12,058 nucleotides of DNA, taken from Acanthamoeba lenticulata (lineage: Eukaryota; Discosea; Longamoebia; Acanthamoebidae). The notes beneath the pieces are model-generated. The model had not been told where the DNA came from. It saw only the letters and a program-made list of their open reading frames with translations, and did not search any database. The position numbers were made by a program, and so were the translations under genes. Every line of letters starts with the position of its first letter. Within the stretch, counting starts at the first letter, position 1. Below, in pieces: positions 1 through 9,300 of this stretch. The stretch spans positions 1-12,058 of the forward strand of contig NAVB01001829.1 in the NCBI GenBank assembly GCA_002179805.1. Reading direction: 5' to 3'.

Positions 1-2159
1 CCGATGTGCTGCTCGCGACGTGACATCGCGCCAATTTTTGAAGAACATTATCAATAAAACAGATCAATAATGAGTACTGATAAGCGTTGATTCTTTTTAA
101 AAACGAACCTTGTCCTTGTTCTCGGCGGTGAAGCGAGAGATGGTTCGATCATCGACGTTGGCCCACAGCTTGAACTGCTGGCGCCACTGCTCCACCGACA
201 CCCTGTGTGTGCGTATGACGCGCCGCCAAAGCGTTGAACGTGTGAGCGACGTAACCACACGCCCGACGGAGCAATGGGAAAGTGTACGTGGAAGTGCAGA
301 GGACGATGGTGGGCTTCTTGATGGTGCAGCAGGCCGTGATGCCCACCAGCGTCTTGCCCGCCCCGCACGGCAGCACGATGATCCCCGATCGCGCGCGCCT
401 GCCCCAACACGGGTAAGCTCTGGAATCCCTGCGCAACATAAACTACAGCCGGCAGCATCAGCAGCAGAAGCAGCGGGGCGGACCCGTTGCCAAACATCTT
501 GCTGAGGCTCTTCTCCTGGTAGCCGCGGATCTGGGTGGTGGGCTTGAGGTCGATCGGGATGTTGGGGTTGGCCGTGTCGCCCCGGAAGTCGTACTCCTCC
601 ACCACCGGGTACTGCAGATCTGCGCACCGCTGCTTGACGGCCTGCTCTCAAGAAAAGGACGACAAAGAAGGTCGATTGAACAGTGTCGACGACAACGCCA
701 TGGGAGAAGAAGGCTGCATACCTCGACCGAAGTCTTCTCGATCTCAAACATGTGGACCTGGTGCGCTGCGCCGCCTTCCTCGGGCTCTTCCATCTCGTCG
801 GCTGCGGTGCTCGTGTGAACAAGATGACAAAGAAGGCGGTAATGATAATGAGGATGATGATGCTGATGGTGGTGTGCTTGAGGTGGAGACGCACCGTCGT
901 GCAGGGCTCGGGCCAGGTCGTTGCCGTCCGTGGGCGGAGCGCCGCTGGCGCCAGGGATTTGAATTGATTGCGGCGCAAACACGAACGACGTGATCGCACC
1001 GCTGCCGCCCTGCGTCGGTGAAATCGTCAAGAAAAAACAAAAGCATTGAATTAATAAACAAAAAATAATACTTATAATAAAAAGAAAAGAAAGAAAGTCG
1101 TACAGAAGAGGAGGATGAGGAAGACGATGACGAAGAGACGCGGGCCTTGGAGATGACCTCGTCGGCCAGGAGCTCCTCAAGCACGTCCGGATCGGGCGAT
1201 TCGATGAAGTAGCGGTTGCGCTGGAGCAGCAACTTGACCTTGCCGAACAGCTGCGTCATCCCCAGCACAAACTCCTTGATGGCTTCCGGTAGCCGCACCT
1301 GGGCGAGACCACCGGCCAGCCCAGCGCCTCAATCAGCCCCAAAGGTCCCCAACACGCGAGCGGGACGACTGGCGAGGGACTTGCCTTGGACAGGCGCTCG
1401 AGGACGGACACGATGTCTTGCGGGACGAGGCCCACCGAGATGGCGGCGTAGAGCGAGTAGCGCGTGATCACGTACTCATGGATCATGGGCGGCCTGTGAG
1501 GCATCATGGTGTTGTTGAAGATGGAGCAGCAACATGTCAAGAAGAAGAAAAGGAGGAGGAGGAGAAGGAGAAGGAGGAGAAGGAGGAGAAGGAAAAGGAC
1601 GAACCGACAAACGGGCTCGGCCACGGCGATGAGAAAGTCGTAGGCCTGCTGGTAGATGGGCGAAAAGGTCTCCAGGAAGACGTGGCCATTGGGGCACACC
1701 CAGATGGGCCGCTGGGCGTGGTCCGCCTTGAGCTGCAGGTCGTGGTAGTCGTGGCGGGTGGGCAGCTGGTACTGCTCCAGCAGGCGGGCGCGGTAGTTGC
1801 CGCGTGCGGTAAGCAAGTCCAACGGCTGCATAGTGCGACTACCATCGGCTTCATCTTCCTCCTCTTCCTCTTTTGTTTGAGCTCAGTCAGCGAGGCATAG
1901 TGAAATCAAAAAAGATGCAGGAGCACGCACCGCCTTCCACCTCTGCCAGTTGCTTGCCTTTTGATCTACGGGACAAGGCTTTCTTGTGTCGTGACTCAGG
2001 ATCAGACGAGGCGGAAGCCTCATCCGCGGCCCCCGTAGCCTTTTTGTTTGATTTCTTCGTTGGTGGCCTCCCGTCTTCGCCCTCGGCGCGGAGCACCGCG
2101 CTCTCCGCCTCACCGTTCTCTTCTGTGCTCTTCCTCTTCTTGGTTCGTCTCTTGTCCAT
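1..2159 (-). CDS. ERCC3: TFIIH helicase subunit XPB/ERCC3 (Rad25/Ssl2), 5' part, spliced, truncated by window edge
   Basis: XPB is the 3'-5' DNA translocase of TFIIH, acting in promoter opening and nucleotide excision repair in the nucleus. Exons, minus strand: 2159-1931, 1869-1605 (or from 1881), 1493-1385, 1298-1140, 1009-895, 801-722, 641-484, 398-288, 202-109 and 8-1; all phases agree. The start [10 protein letters not shown] gives a basic, acidic-patched N-tail like other XPBs. Family stretches follow: [73 protein letters not shown], then the Walker A block [11 protein letters not shown] (Lys about residue 387) and [13 protein letters not shown]. About 440 codons are present; the rest of the helicase core lies beyond position 1. 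The join GNG|RARSG matches the family exactly. Intron 894-802 is 93 nt with no in-frame stop, so retention is possible. The assignment is secure; the last 8-nt exon is the weakest. Confidence 0.93.
1299..1384 (-). other. Probable GC-AG intron in XPB
   Basis: On the minus strand the exon ends in tccaag and is followed by gcaagt, the classic strong GC donor; the acceptor is cgcccag before gtgcgg. This join is phase 0 on both sides and gives [14 protein letters not shown], matching family spacing before the GKVKL segment. A GT donor four bases downstream would put the next exon out of frame with the same acceptor. The intron is 86 nt, so it cannot be read through in frame. Confidence 0.7.
1539..1599. 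repeat. Purine tract, imperfect (GAA/GGA)n
   Basis: A 61-base run of only G and A on the plus strand, mostly gaggag/gaaggag units. It lies inside XPB intron 1604-1494, where on the coding strand it is a pyrimidine tract upstream of the acceptor. The minus-strand reading gives poly-Leu/Phe and the plus-strand reading poly-Glu/Lys; neither is likely to be translated. Confidence 0.8.
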
Positions 2160-2272
2160 CTGCCGCCTCTGCCAAAAGATGAACTTAGTGGAAAAATTGT
2201 TGTAGTTATGGTTTTTCTTTTCTTTTATCGTTTCTTTTTGGTGTTCTTTTTCATTTAAAGTTTTGCCGTGCG
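2160..2272. promoter_or_regulatory. Divergent promoter gap between XPB and the GH18-like gene
   Basis: Only 113 bases separate the two divergent ATG codons (2159 minus, 2273 plus). From 2198 the gap is strongly T-rich on the plus strand, with runs such as tttttcttttctttta, ending in catttaaag shortly before the plus-strand ATG. Both genes must draw their promoters from this gap or from each other's 5' ends. No element can be named with confidence; the promoter role is inferred from position. Confidence 0.5.
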
Positions 2273-3536
2273 ATGACCAAGAGCGCGAACCTCCTCGTTC
2301 TGCTGGCCGTGGCAGCTGCCTTCTTGCTTTGTACTGCTCATGCCGCCCCTATGCGTAGTGGCAAGCGGGTGATGCCATGGATGTGCCTGGAGCGCTGCGG
2401 TGACAACGCCACGACCATCGCCTCGCAGCTACGGGTATTCCCGTCCTCCCTCACTTGCCTTCGCTTTCGTTCTTTCGTGTTTTTGGAAAGAGCAGACTCG
2501 GTGGCTCATCGTCTTGTTGTCGTCTTTCGCTTTGTGCAGGCGCTGGCGGAGCATCGTGACCTGATCACCGGTGTCTCGTTCGAGCTGTTCAACTTGGGCC
2601 CCCAGGGCACGCTCGTGTCCAACAACCTCTCGCGGGTGCTGCCCTTCCTCCAGCAACAGGGCTTCAAGACCTACCCCAGTACGACTGCCCTCTTTTCTCC
2701 TCTTTCGCTCTCTTCCTTCGGGCACCTGATGACAAGTCTTTTGCCACTTCGTCGGCATTTTCCGTCCCTCGCGCCAGTGATCTCGTCGTATCCGTACCCG
2801 CCGCAGTTCCTCGAGTGGATGCGCTACGTGTTCGACAACCCGCGTCCCTTCATCAACACCTGTGTCCAGACGTACGCACGCGTGATTGTGGTTGTTGGTT
2901 GGGTTGGGTCCACGGCTGACCTCGCCGTTCCTCTTCAGGGCCGTCAAGGCAGGGTTCTCCGGCTACAACGTGGACTGGGAGCCAGCCTCCGGCGTGCCCA
3001 CCGCCGACGACGCCCGTCGCTACGCCGCTTTCCTCTCCGAGTTTGCCGAGGTCCGCTTGTCGCCAGAGGCCTCTCAGCCCTTCACCTCATTCACACCCGT
3101 GCTTTGGATATATATTCACAGGCGCTGCACGCCGAGGGCAAGGAACTCACGGTCGACTTTGCCGGGTGGAGCGCCATCTGGGACTACGCGAGCCTGAACG
3201 CCTCCAAGGCCGACCGCCTGCTCTGCATGGTGCGTTGCGCCTCCCCCCATGCGACAAAAATGCTGATTAACCTGCTTGGAACAGGGGACCTACACGCCCA
3301 GGCTCGAGAGCTTCGTGACGCAGTTCCACAAGGCAGTGGCTGCCATCAGCCTTGACAAGCTGGGCATCGGGCTCGAGACCATCGACGAAACAGACCACAA
3401 CCGGCCGCTCACCGATGCAGAGTGGGCACCGCGGTTCGACCTCATCATCGCCAAGGGCGTGCGTGAGATTGACCTGTGGAAGACGCCCATCCCAGACAAT
3501 TTGTGGAAGTTTATTGACCGCTTCGTCCACTCCTGA
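2273..3536 (+). CDS. Secreted GH18-like TIM-barrel protein (putative chitinase-fold), spliced
   Basis: Six exons: 2273-2434, 2540-2678, 2778-2871, 2939-3050, 3122-3229 and 3285-3536, all GT-AG and phase-consistent, giving 288 residues. Residues 1-24 are a signal peptide (hydrophobic LLVLLAVAAAFLLC, cleavage near AHA|AP), so the product enters the secretory pathway; NATT, NLS and NAS are possible N-glycosylation sites. FSGYNVDWEP lies where GH18 enzymes carry DGxDxDWE: the last Asp and the catalytic Glu are kept, while the first two Asp positions are Ser and Asn. YPMISSYPYPP and LTVDFAGW fit barrel strands, and IDLWKTPIPDNLW lies near the C-terminus. Family members cleave chitin or related N-acetylglucosamine glycans; some GH18-fold proteins are non-catalytic lectins. 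Substrate and activity are unknown. The reading frame through exons 1-3 is open across two introns (105 and 99 nt), so an unspliced 360-codon reading is misleading. The fold call is from memory of the motif only. Confidence 0.72.
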
Positions 3537-3554
3537 AAAATGCAACCTGGCCAC

Positions 3555-4004
3555 GCCAGGCAGCTGGAGCAGACCTCCTCGTCCCATGGGCAGCCGTTGG
3601 CACGCGCCCACTGCAGCATTTCCAGATTACCATGCCGGGCAGCTTCGGACCTCCCATGGGCAGCCATTGGCTTAAGCCACTAGAGTCCGGCCAAGTGGCC
3701 CCCCTCGGCTGCATCACGGCACGTCCTCTCGTCCCACGGGCAGCCGTTGGCGCGTGTCCACTTGAGCACCTCGAGGCGGCCATGTTTGGCGGCCAAGTGG
3801 CCGTTCAAGGCTGCGGCAGAACATGCATCAGTGCTCCACGGGCAGCCGCTGCGCCAACTGAATCACGCCCTCGGCTGCAAGATGACACGTCCACTCATTC
3901 CACGGGCTGCCGTTGGCGCGCGCCCACTTGAGAGCGGCCAAGTGGCCGTTCGAGGCTGCAGCGAACGTGCGTATGTTCCAAGGGCAGCCCTGGTGGCGGG
4001 CGCA
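3555..4004 (-). pseudogene. Decayed ankyrin-repeat gene fragment (NGCPWDE-type repeats)
   Basis: Minus-strand translation in mixed frames gives six units of the amoebal and giant-virus ankyrin type GHLExLKWARANGCPWDExTCxxAA. Unit cores, 5' to 3': QGCPWNIRTFAAASNGHLAA, NGSPWNEWTCHLAAEG, GCPWSTDACSAAALNGHLAA, NGCPWDERTCRDAAEGGHLA, NGCPWEVRSC and NGCPWDEEVCSSC. Units 2 to 3, 4 to 5 and 5 to 6 need frame changes, there is an in-frame TAG at 3682-3680, and unit 2 has lost its GHL segment. No start codon or leader is visible and the array stops a few bases from the stop of the convergent plus-strand gene. Intact relatives act as protein-binding solenoids, often with an F-box. Here it is best read as a relic; a spliced gene using very short introns is a weaker alternative. 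Confidence 0.75.
3583..4004. repeat. Six imperfect direct repeats encoding ankyrin units
   Basis: Six copies of a block like cccayggGCAGCCgttggc start near 3583, 3653, 3733, 3836, 3899 and 3976, spaced about 63-103 bases. A second block, gcggccaagtggccgttc, is near-identical at 3789 and 3934, with diverged versions near 3687 and 3861. Together these are the NGCPW and NGHLAA parts of one ankyrin unit read from the minus strand. Irregular spacing shows deletions and insertions within the array. Confidence 0.8.
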
Positions 4005-4086
4005 TTGATGCCAACAGTAGTTTCATTGGCTGCAAACAACAAAAAATGAACATTAATGCCCCTTTTTATTGGTCAAGAGGATTTTG

Positions 4087-5788
4087 TCATTTGTGCTCGA
4101 AGTTAGACTGATGGCGCTGGCGACGGCTAAAGAAGTGGTGAAGACCCATCCGCGCCACTCGCGTGCTGCGACGGCCCACCGTTGGCGTGTGCAGCCGCAG
4201 GCTCTCCAACTCGCGCGGGCTGATCGATGCCCAGATGCGACGAGCGCCACGACGGCCCCCCGAACTTGGGGATGGGGAAGCCAACTCTGGAGCGCTTGAC
4301 GAGTCGTGCGCGTCGCCATCAGCCTCGTCGGCGCTCTCTTCGCCACCGGCGAGCACAAGCATTGACTTATTGAGGCGCTCGGCCTCTCCGCCGTCCGCCC
4401 ACAATGCGCCGTGGCAGTCGTCGGCCTCGACGTCGCTGTCCACAGTGCCCCGTTGTTGCTGCTGGCGCTGTTGCTGATCGCCTCCGCCGTTGGCTTCTTC
4501 AGCCGACGCCAGAGGCCAGGGGTCGTCGAACGACAGCACACGACGCCGCTTGCAGCTGACGCGCTTCGCAGGCTGCTTCATCTCGCTGGCGGCGGCATCA
4601 TCGGTCTGTTCTCTGGCGTTGAGCAAGCGCTTCCGCTTCTTGCTGTGGGTCTGCGACTGGTCCGTACGGGCATCCTCGGGCGTGGAGAGCGGCCTGTTGG
4701 CGGCGGCGGCGGTGGTGGTTCGAGGGGAGGCGCGCTGATGATGCGGCGAGTGCGCGACGGCAAGCGTCACGAGTGACATCAGCGCCGCCTCGTCTGCCGG
4801 ACGCGCCTCGTCCTTCGCTTCGAGCTCGAGCTCGCCTGCAACCGGAACCGGGACGGGGACATCGGCCTCTGCCTGAACGACGAGGTCAGCGGGCGGCTCG
4901 GCGGGCTGTGGCTCGGGAGACGCCATGAGCACGCGGGCCGGGGCGGCCGTGGGCGGGTCCGAGGGCGGCGGCCACGCCGTGCTCGAGGCCCAGAGCGGCG
5001 CGCTGGGCGACGCGCAAAAGGGGCGGTGGATGGCGTCGAAGCTAAAAGCAGGCGGGCTGGCCAAGGCCCAGTTTTGGTAATGCGGCATTAGGCCACGTGG
5101 AGGACCAGCGGAGGCGCGCCGGCTTGGTGGGGCCATTGCTCGGCGGAAGGCGAGGGGGACAGGCTCCCACTCGTCTGCCACATGAACGTGCCGCCTCCGC
5201 TCTTCCTGCAACCAAGCCCGGGTAAGCTTGGTGCTCTGCTCATATGACGCCGTATTTTTTTTGGGGCAAGGGCTGAGGTACCTCGATGAACGTCTGGTAT
5301 TCTCTCTTCTCCCTGGCTGGTGATTTGCATCAAAAGACAATACACATCGTATCGTCACGAGTTGCACGCGGGAATGGCTCAGCATCAGTAGCAGAGCCCA
5401 TACAAATCAGAACGCAGCATACCTTGATGATAGTCTTGCAGAAGATCTTGGAACGTGTTCATGCAGGGGAGAAAGCGCGCTGCCACGTCTGTGTCCGAGG
5501 CAAGCACCAACGGCCTTGGCGTAGTATCTGAAATTTCTGCCGAGGCAACGAAAACGCGAAAGGAAAAGGAGAAAGATATTGATAAGAAATGAATGTGACA
5601 AGAAGGCTGCGTATGTCGGTGACCGCAACCACCGCAGTGCCTCCAGATGATATGAGGAAAACACTATGAAAGTAGGCTCACTCAAAGAGTTGGCTTTGGG
5701 CCAACACGTTTCACTACTGATATGGCCAAGAAGGACTTAGCGCACAACCCGCGCTGCTCGAACTGGCCGCCGAGTGGCTGCTGGCCAT
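4087..5788 (-). CDS. Unrecognised Pro/Ala/Ser-rich protein with nuclear localisation signal, spliced; 5' end uncertain
   Basis: Not recognised. Supported exons, minus strand: 5536-5423, 5316-5282 and 5205-4087, with GT-AG introns of 106 and 76 nt; the joins read MNTFQDLLQDYHQ|AREKREYQTFIE|EERRRHVHVADEWE, all phase-consistent. A possible first exon 5788-5737 (MASSHSAASSSSAGCAL) joins in phase 1 to 5536, giving 439 residues, but that 200-nt intron and the start are guesses. The N-terminal part looks ordered and helical. The rest is low complexity: Pro/Ala-rich, acidic VQAEADVPVPVPVAGELELE, KKRKRLL and KRVSCKRRRV about 45 residues apart (nuclear localisation signal-like), a Gln run, and a Ser/Asp/Glu-rich stretch. 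A basic Arg-rich tail ends FSRRQRHQSNFEHK. A nuclear regulatory or scaffold protein is plausible but unproven. Confidence 0.55.
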
Positions 5789-6311
5789 GGGCTTGGTCGA
5801 CACTGGCAGACTTGAGCCTTGTTTTCCCTCCTTTAGATACGGCAGGACACAAGCAGATCTACATGGACCGTCGTGTTGTATCTCCTTCCCTCTTGTCCAC
5901 CGCCGATGAGCACCTGGTGCAGAGTAGTCCTGACGTAATTCTATCCAGTTGATGCCTGGGTGACGTTGGTTAGTTGTTCTCAAATTGTGTTTCTTGTTCC
6001 AAAATATCCCTAAAAGAGCCCGTCACATCCTGTCACCCACAGAAAACAGCCTTTTTGTACTTACGGAACAAACCACCCTTCCTGGGAATACGTCGCCGAG
6101 TGACCTGAGGTGGGAACTTGATCAGCGCTCACCAATCAAAGTGTCATGCCCATGCCAAGATTTGTCTCTCTCACCGCTCCCGTTGCTATTGACGTCGAGT
6201 GGGGCACAACGTTGGCCGTGCCCAGACACAGTCACCCGCACTTGTAGGCACGCCACACGCATCTCACATTCACAACTTCCACCTTTCTATCTCTCTGCAC
6301 GTCTTCCAAGC
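5789..6311. promoter_or_regulatory. Divergent intergenic region upstream of the receptor gene
   Basis: About 520 bases between the tentative start of the minus-strand gene and the receptor ATG at 6312. No convincing exon was found: the plus frame is open from 5985 through 6312, but its translation is low in coding character. The minus frame open over 5983-5714 is a weak candidate for more 5' sequence of the neighbouring gene. Composition is less GC-rich than the coding exons, with pyrimidine-rich tctatctctctgcacgtctt just before 6312. Promoters for both genes presumably lie here, by position only. Confidence 0.4.
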
Positions 6312-9300
6312 ATGTCGAACTTCATGGCCTTGGTGGTGTGGTGTCTCCTGCTTCTCGTACTTGTACCAAGCCCAGAGCGCGCTGAAGGTGCGCCGTACTG
6401 CGTCACCCTTCGAGGGTTGGGTTGGCGACTCACGTTGCAGTTTGCGCTTACAGCTGCCCTGACGACGAAGCTGTACGGCGATGGCTCGGCGCTCCCTCGT
6501 ACCATCTTGCAGACCTGGGCTGACCGCTACACCTTCTCCCGAGATGACGTCAGGTACGCCTTCATTCTTCGCTCGCAGTCCTACCGCCAAACTAGTTTCT
6601 TACGTGATATGCCCATAGCGTATCCTTCGTGCCTACCGTCAACACCAGCAACGCGCTGCGACGGTTCTATGCCGATGAAGTGGTACTTTTTGGTTTTTGA
6701 AAGTACAGCTTTTGTTTTTCATTGTTTTTCTTTTCAAATCTAAAGACGGTCATGCGCAGGATTTTGTGGCCATCGATCGTCCCATCTCAAATGACCCAAG
6801 TGTAGTACAGTTTCCACTCTACGGGCAGGCTCTGGTGATTGCCTATAACGTCGACGGCCTCAATGCATCCACTGCTAGATTGGTACGCCAGGACGCCATC
6901 CGTTCACAATTTCTCTACTTGTGTTGACTTTTTGGTTTATTTTAGCGGTTGGATCGAGAGACCACAGGCCTCATCTGGGCCGGCAACATCTCCATGTGGA
7001 ATGACTCACGCATCAAGGCGCTGAACCCAAACCTCACCCTGCCAGAGGCCAACATCACCCTCGGCTACAACGTGAACATTGCTCTCACGATTTCAGAGTT
7101 GTTCAAGTTGACTCTGGCCTCCTTCAGCGAGCCCTTCCGCGCCGTTCTCGAGGCCGCCAACTACTCCATCGCCGGCATTCCGCCTGCGCGCGAGGGCCGC
7201 GCCTTCGAGGCCGGCACCACGACCAAGCGCCTCGCCTGGCTCAAGGTACCACAACAGCTGTACAGCTCTGAGGCCACGAACGAACTGACTGACGCCATCG
7301 TCTTATCTGTCCATCCAGGCCCATCCGAACAGCATGTCGTTCTTCTCCCAGCTCGACTGCGAGACGGCCGGCCTGCCGTGGGCGTACATGTACAACAAGG
7401 CCGGCAATCTCATGGCGCCCACCGTGGCCTCGGTGCAATCGGCCATGGCCGACTTTGCCAGGAACTTTAGCGGCGGCGACCTGACGGCGTCCATCACCGA
7501 CGCGCCGGGCGAGACCTCGTGGCCGATGGCCTACATCACCTACATCCTGATCAACCACAGCATCACCGCCGTGGACTGCACCAACCCGGCCGAGCTCATC
7601 CGCTTCGTCGCCTGGACCCAGACCAACGACGCCGCGTCGACGCTGGCGTCCAACATTGGCTACGTGCCAATCGACGTGAGCCTCCGCAAGAACATCCTCG
7701 ACCTGTTCCGGACCATCGAGTGCAACGGCGAGCAGGCGCTCAACCGGTCGTACTTGATCGGCGCCGGCCCGGCGCTGCCCATCTTCACCTCGTGGACCAC
7801 CAGCCAATCGACCAGCCAGGCGACGATCAAGTACTATGAGGCCTCGACGGCTCAGGCCAAGCGCCAGCTGCTCACCTTTGACGAGCACTTTGGCATTTCG
7901 ACCAACGGCGTCGAGCCCTCGTTGGTGGCGGCCATCCCCGACATCGCACTCTCCCCGGCCGTCGTCTTTGGCGTCGCGCCGGCCTACAACCTGGCCGAGC
8001 TGACCAGCGCCGGGCTGACCCTGGTGCTCGACTTTGACACGCTGGCGGGGATCTACCTGGGCGACATCACCATGTGGAACGACCCGCGCATCCAAGCGAT
8101 CAACTCCAACGCCACTGCGGCGGCTCTCCCGGCCAAGCAGATCGTGGTCGTCACCGAGGCCACGAGCTCGTCCAGCACGGAGATGTTCACCACCATGCTC
8201 AACGCCACGGTGCCGGCATTCGCCCAGCAGGTGGGCGTCACCGATGTGCCCAACTTCCCCGTCCAGAACGTGGCCCAGACCATCGCCGCCAAGAACTACT
8301 CCCATGTGGTCTCGACGATGGCGAACACGACCGGCAGCTTCGCCTTTATCAACCTCTACGACGCTCTGCTGGTACGGCTTCTGTGCCAAAAGTGCTTTGG
8401 TCCTCCAATGGATGAATGAATGAGGAGCTGCGCACTCACCACCAAGCGCGCGTGCTCTCTGTGGACAGACGCCCGCGCTGGACGCGGCCAACATGTACAA
8501 CGAGGCCGGCGCCGTGGTGCAGGCCAACGCGACGACCATCCAGGCCGCGCTGACCGACTACCTGGCCTCGGCGTCCGAGACCGACTATGGCGCCATCGTC
8601 CTCAGTACGTACAAGGTCCCTTAGAGAAAGGACGACGACTGGTGTCTCACGTGAAAAACCATGACGCACAGGCAAGGGAGCCGACAGCTGGCCGTTGGCC
8701 GCGTTTGCGTCGTTCATCTACCGCAGCCAGACCATGGAGGACTGCAGCGCAGCGGCGGCGCTGGCCGACTTCTTCTACTACACGCAGGCCAGTGCCGAGG
8801 CCAAGCAGTCGGCCGACCGGCAGGGCTTCATCTTGGCCTCGTCCAACCCCCTCCTGTGGAGCAGTTTCCTGAACCAGCTCAAGGCCTTCACCTGCGGCGG
8901 CGCGACGGTGAGCGCCATGGCCAGCTGCATCAACGACGGCCAGCTGTGCTCCGACGCCGGCCAGTGCTCCAGCGGCGTGTGCGTGTGCGACTCTGGCCTG
9001 ACGGGCCAGTACTGTGAGCGCCCCGTGTCGGCGAGCTCGACCAGCGACGCCTCCACCATCGCCATCGGTTCGCCATTGTCTCGCCATTGTCTCACCTTTT
9101 TTACTGGATTCATTCTCGCACATTTTTATCATTTTATGGTAATATATAATATTCTTTTTTATAATTAATAATTATTCTTTTATTTTTGTTTATTGGTTCA
9201 AACAGCGGTGGTCATCCCGGTGGTGGTCGTCATCTTGCTCCTGCTGGCCGCTCTGATCCTCGTGCTGGTGTTCTACATCAAGCACAAGAACAACAAGATC

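Noticed and set aside
1418..1900. Plus-strand frame with a Glu/Lys-rich run
   Set aside because: It is antisense to XPB exons 2-3, and the acidic run is the purine tract of an XPB intron.
2273..3355. Single 360-codon open frame as the complete gene
   Set aside because: It reads through two stop-free introns and then leaves frame after exon 3; splicing gives a coherent 288-residue product ending at 3536.
3583..4004. Regularly spaced direct repeats as a CRISPR array or satellite
   Set aside because: Copies are imperfect, spacing varies, and the intervals are also repetitive; all of it translates as ankyrin units.
5407..5685. Minus-strand frame 5685-5407 as the true reading of the 5' exon of the unknown gene
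   Set aside because: It reads through a likely intron (tail ending cggcag at 5537) in another phase; the frame giving DTDVAARFLPCMNTFQ joins cleanly to the next two exons.
5985..6311. Upstream extension of the receptor frame to an ATG at 5985
   Set aside because: The frame is open, but the signal peptide begins right at 6312, and the extension would bury it behind 109 residues of low coding character.
6545..6552. Perfect TGACGTCA palindrome (CRE-like site)
   Set aside because: It lies in a coding exon at a splice donor; an 8-mer match alone does not support a regulatory role, despite the cyclic-nucleotide context.
7241..8539. 432-codon minus-strand open frame opposite the receptor
   Set aside because: Antisense shadow of GC-rich codons; its product is Gly/Arg/Val/His-rich without motifs, while the plus strand carries clear PstS-like domains.
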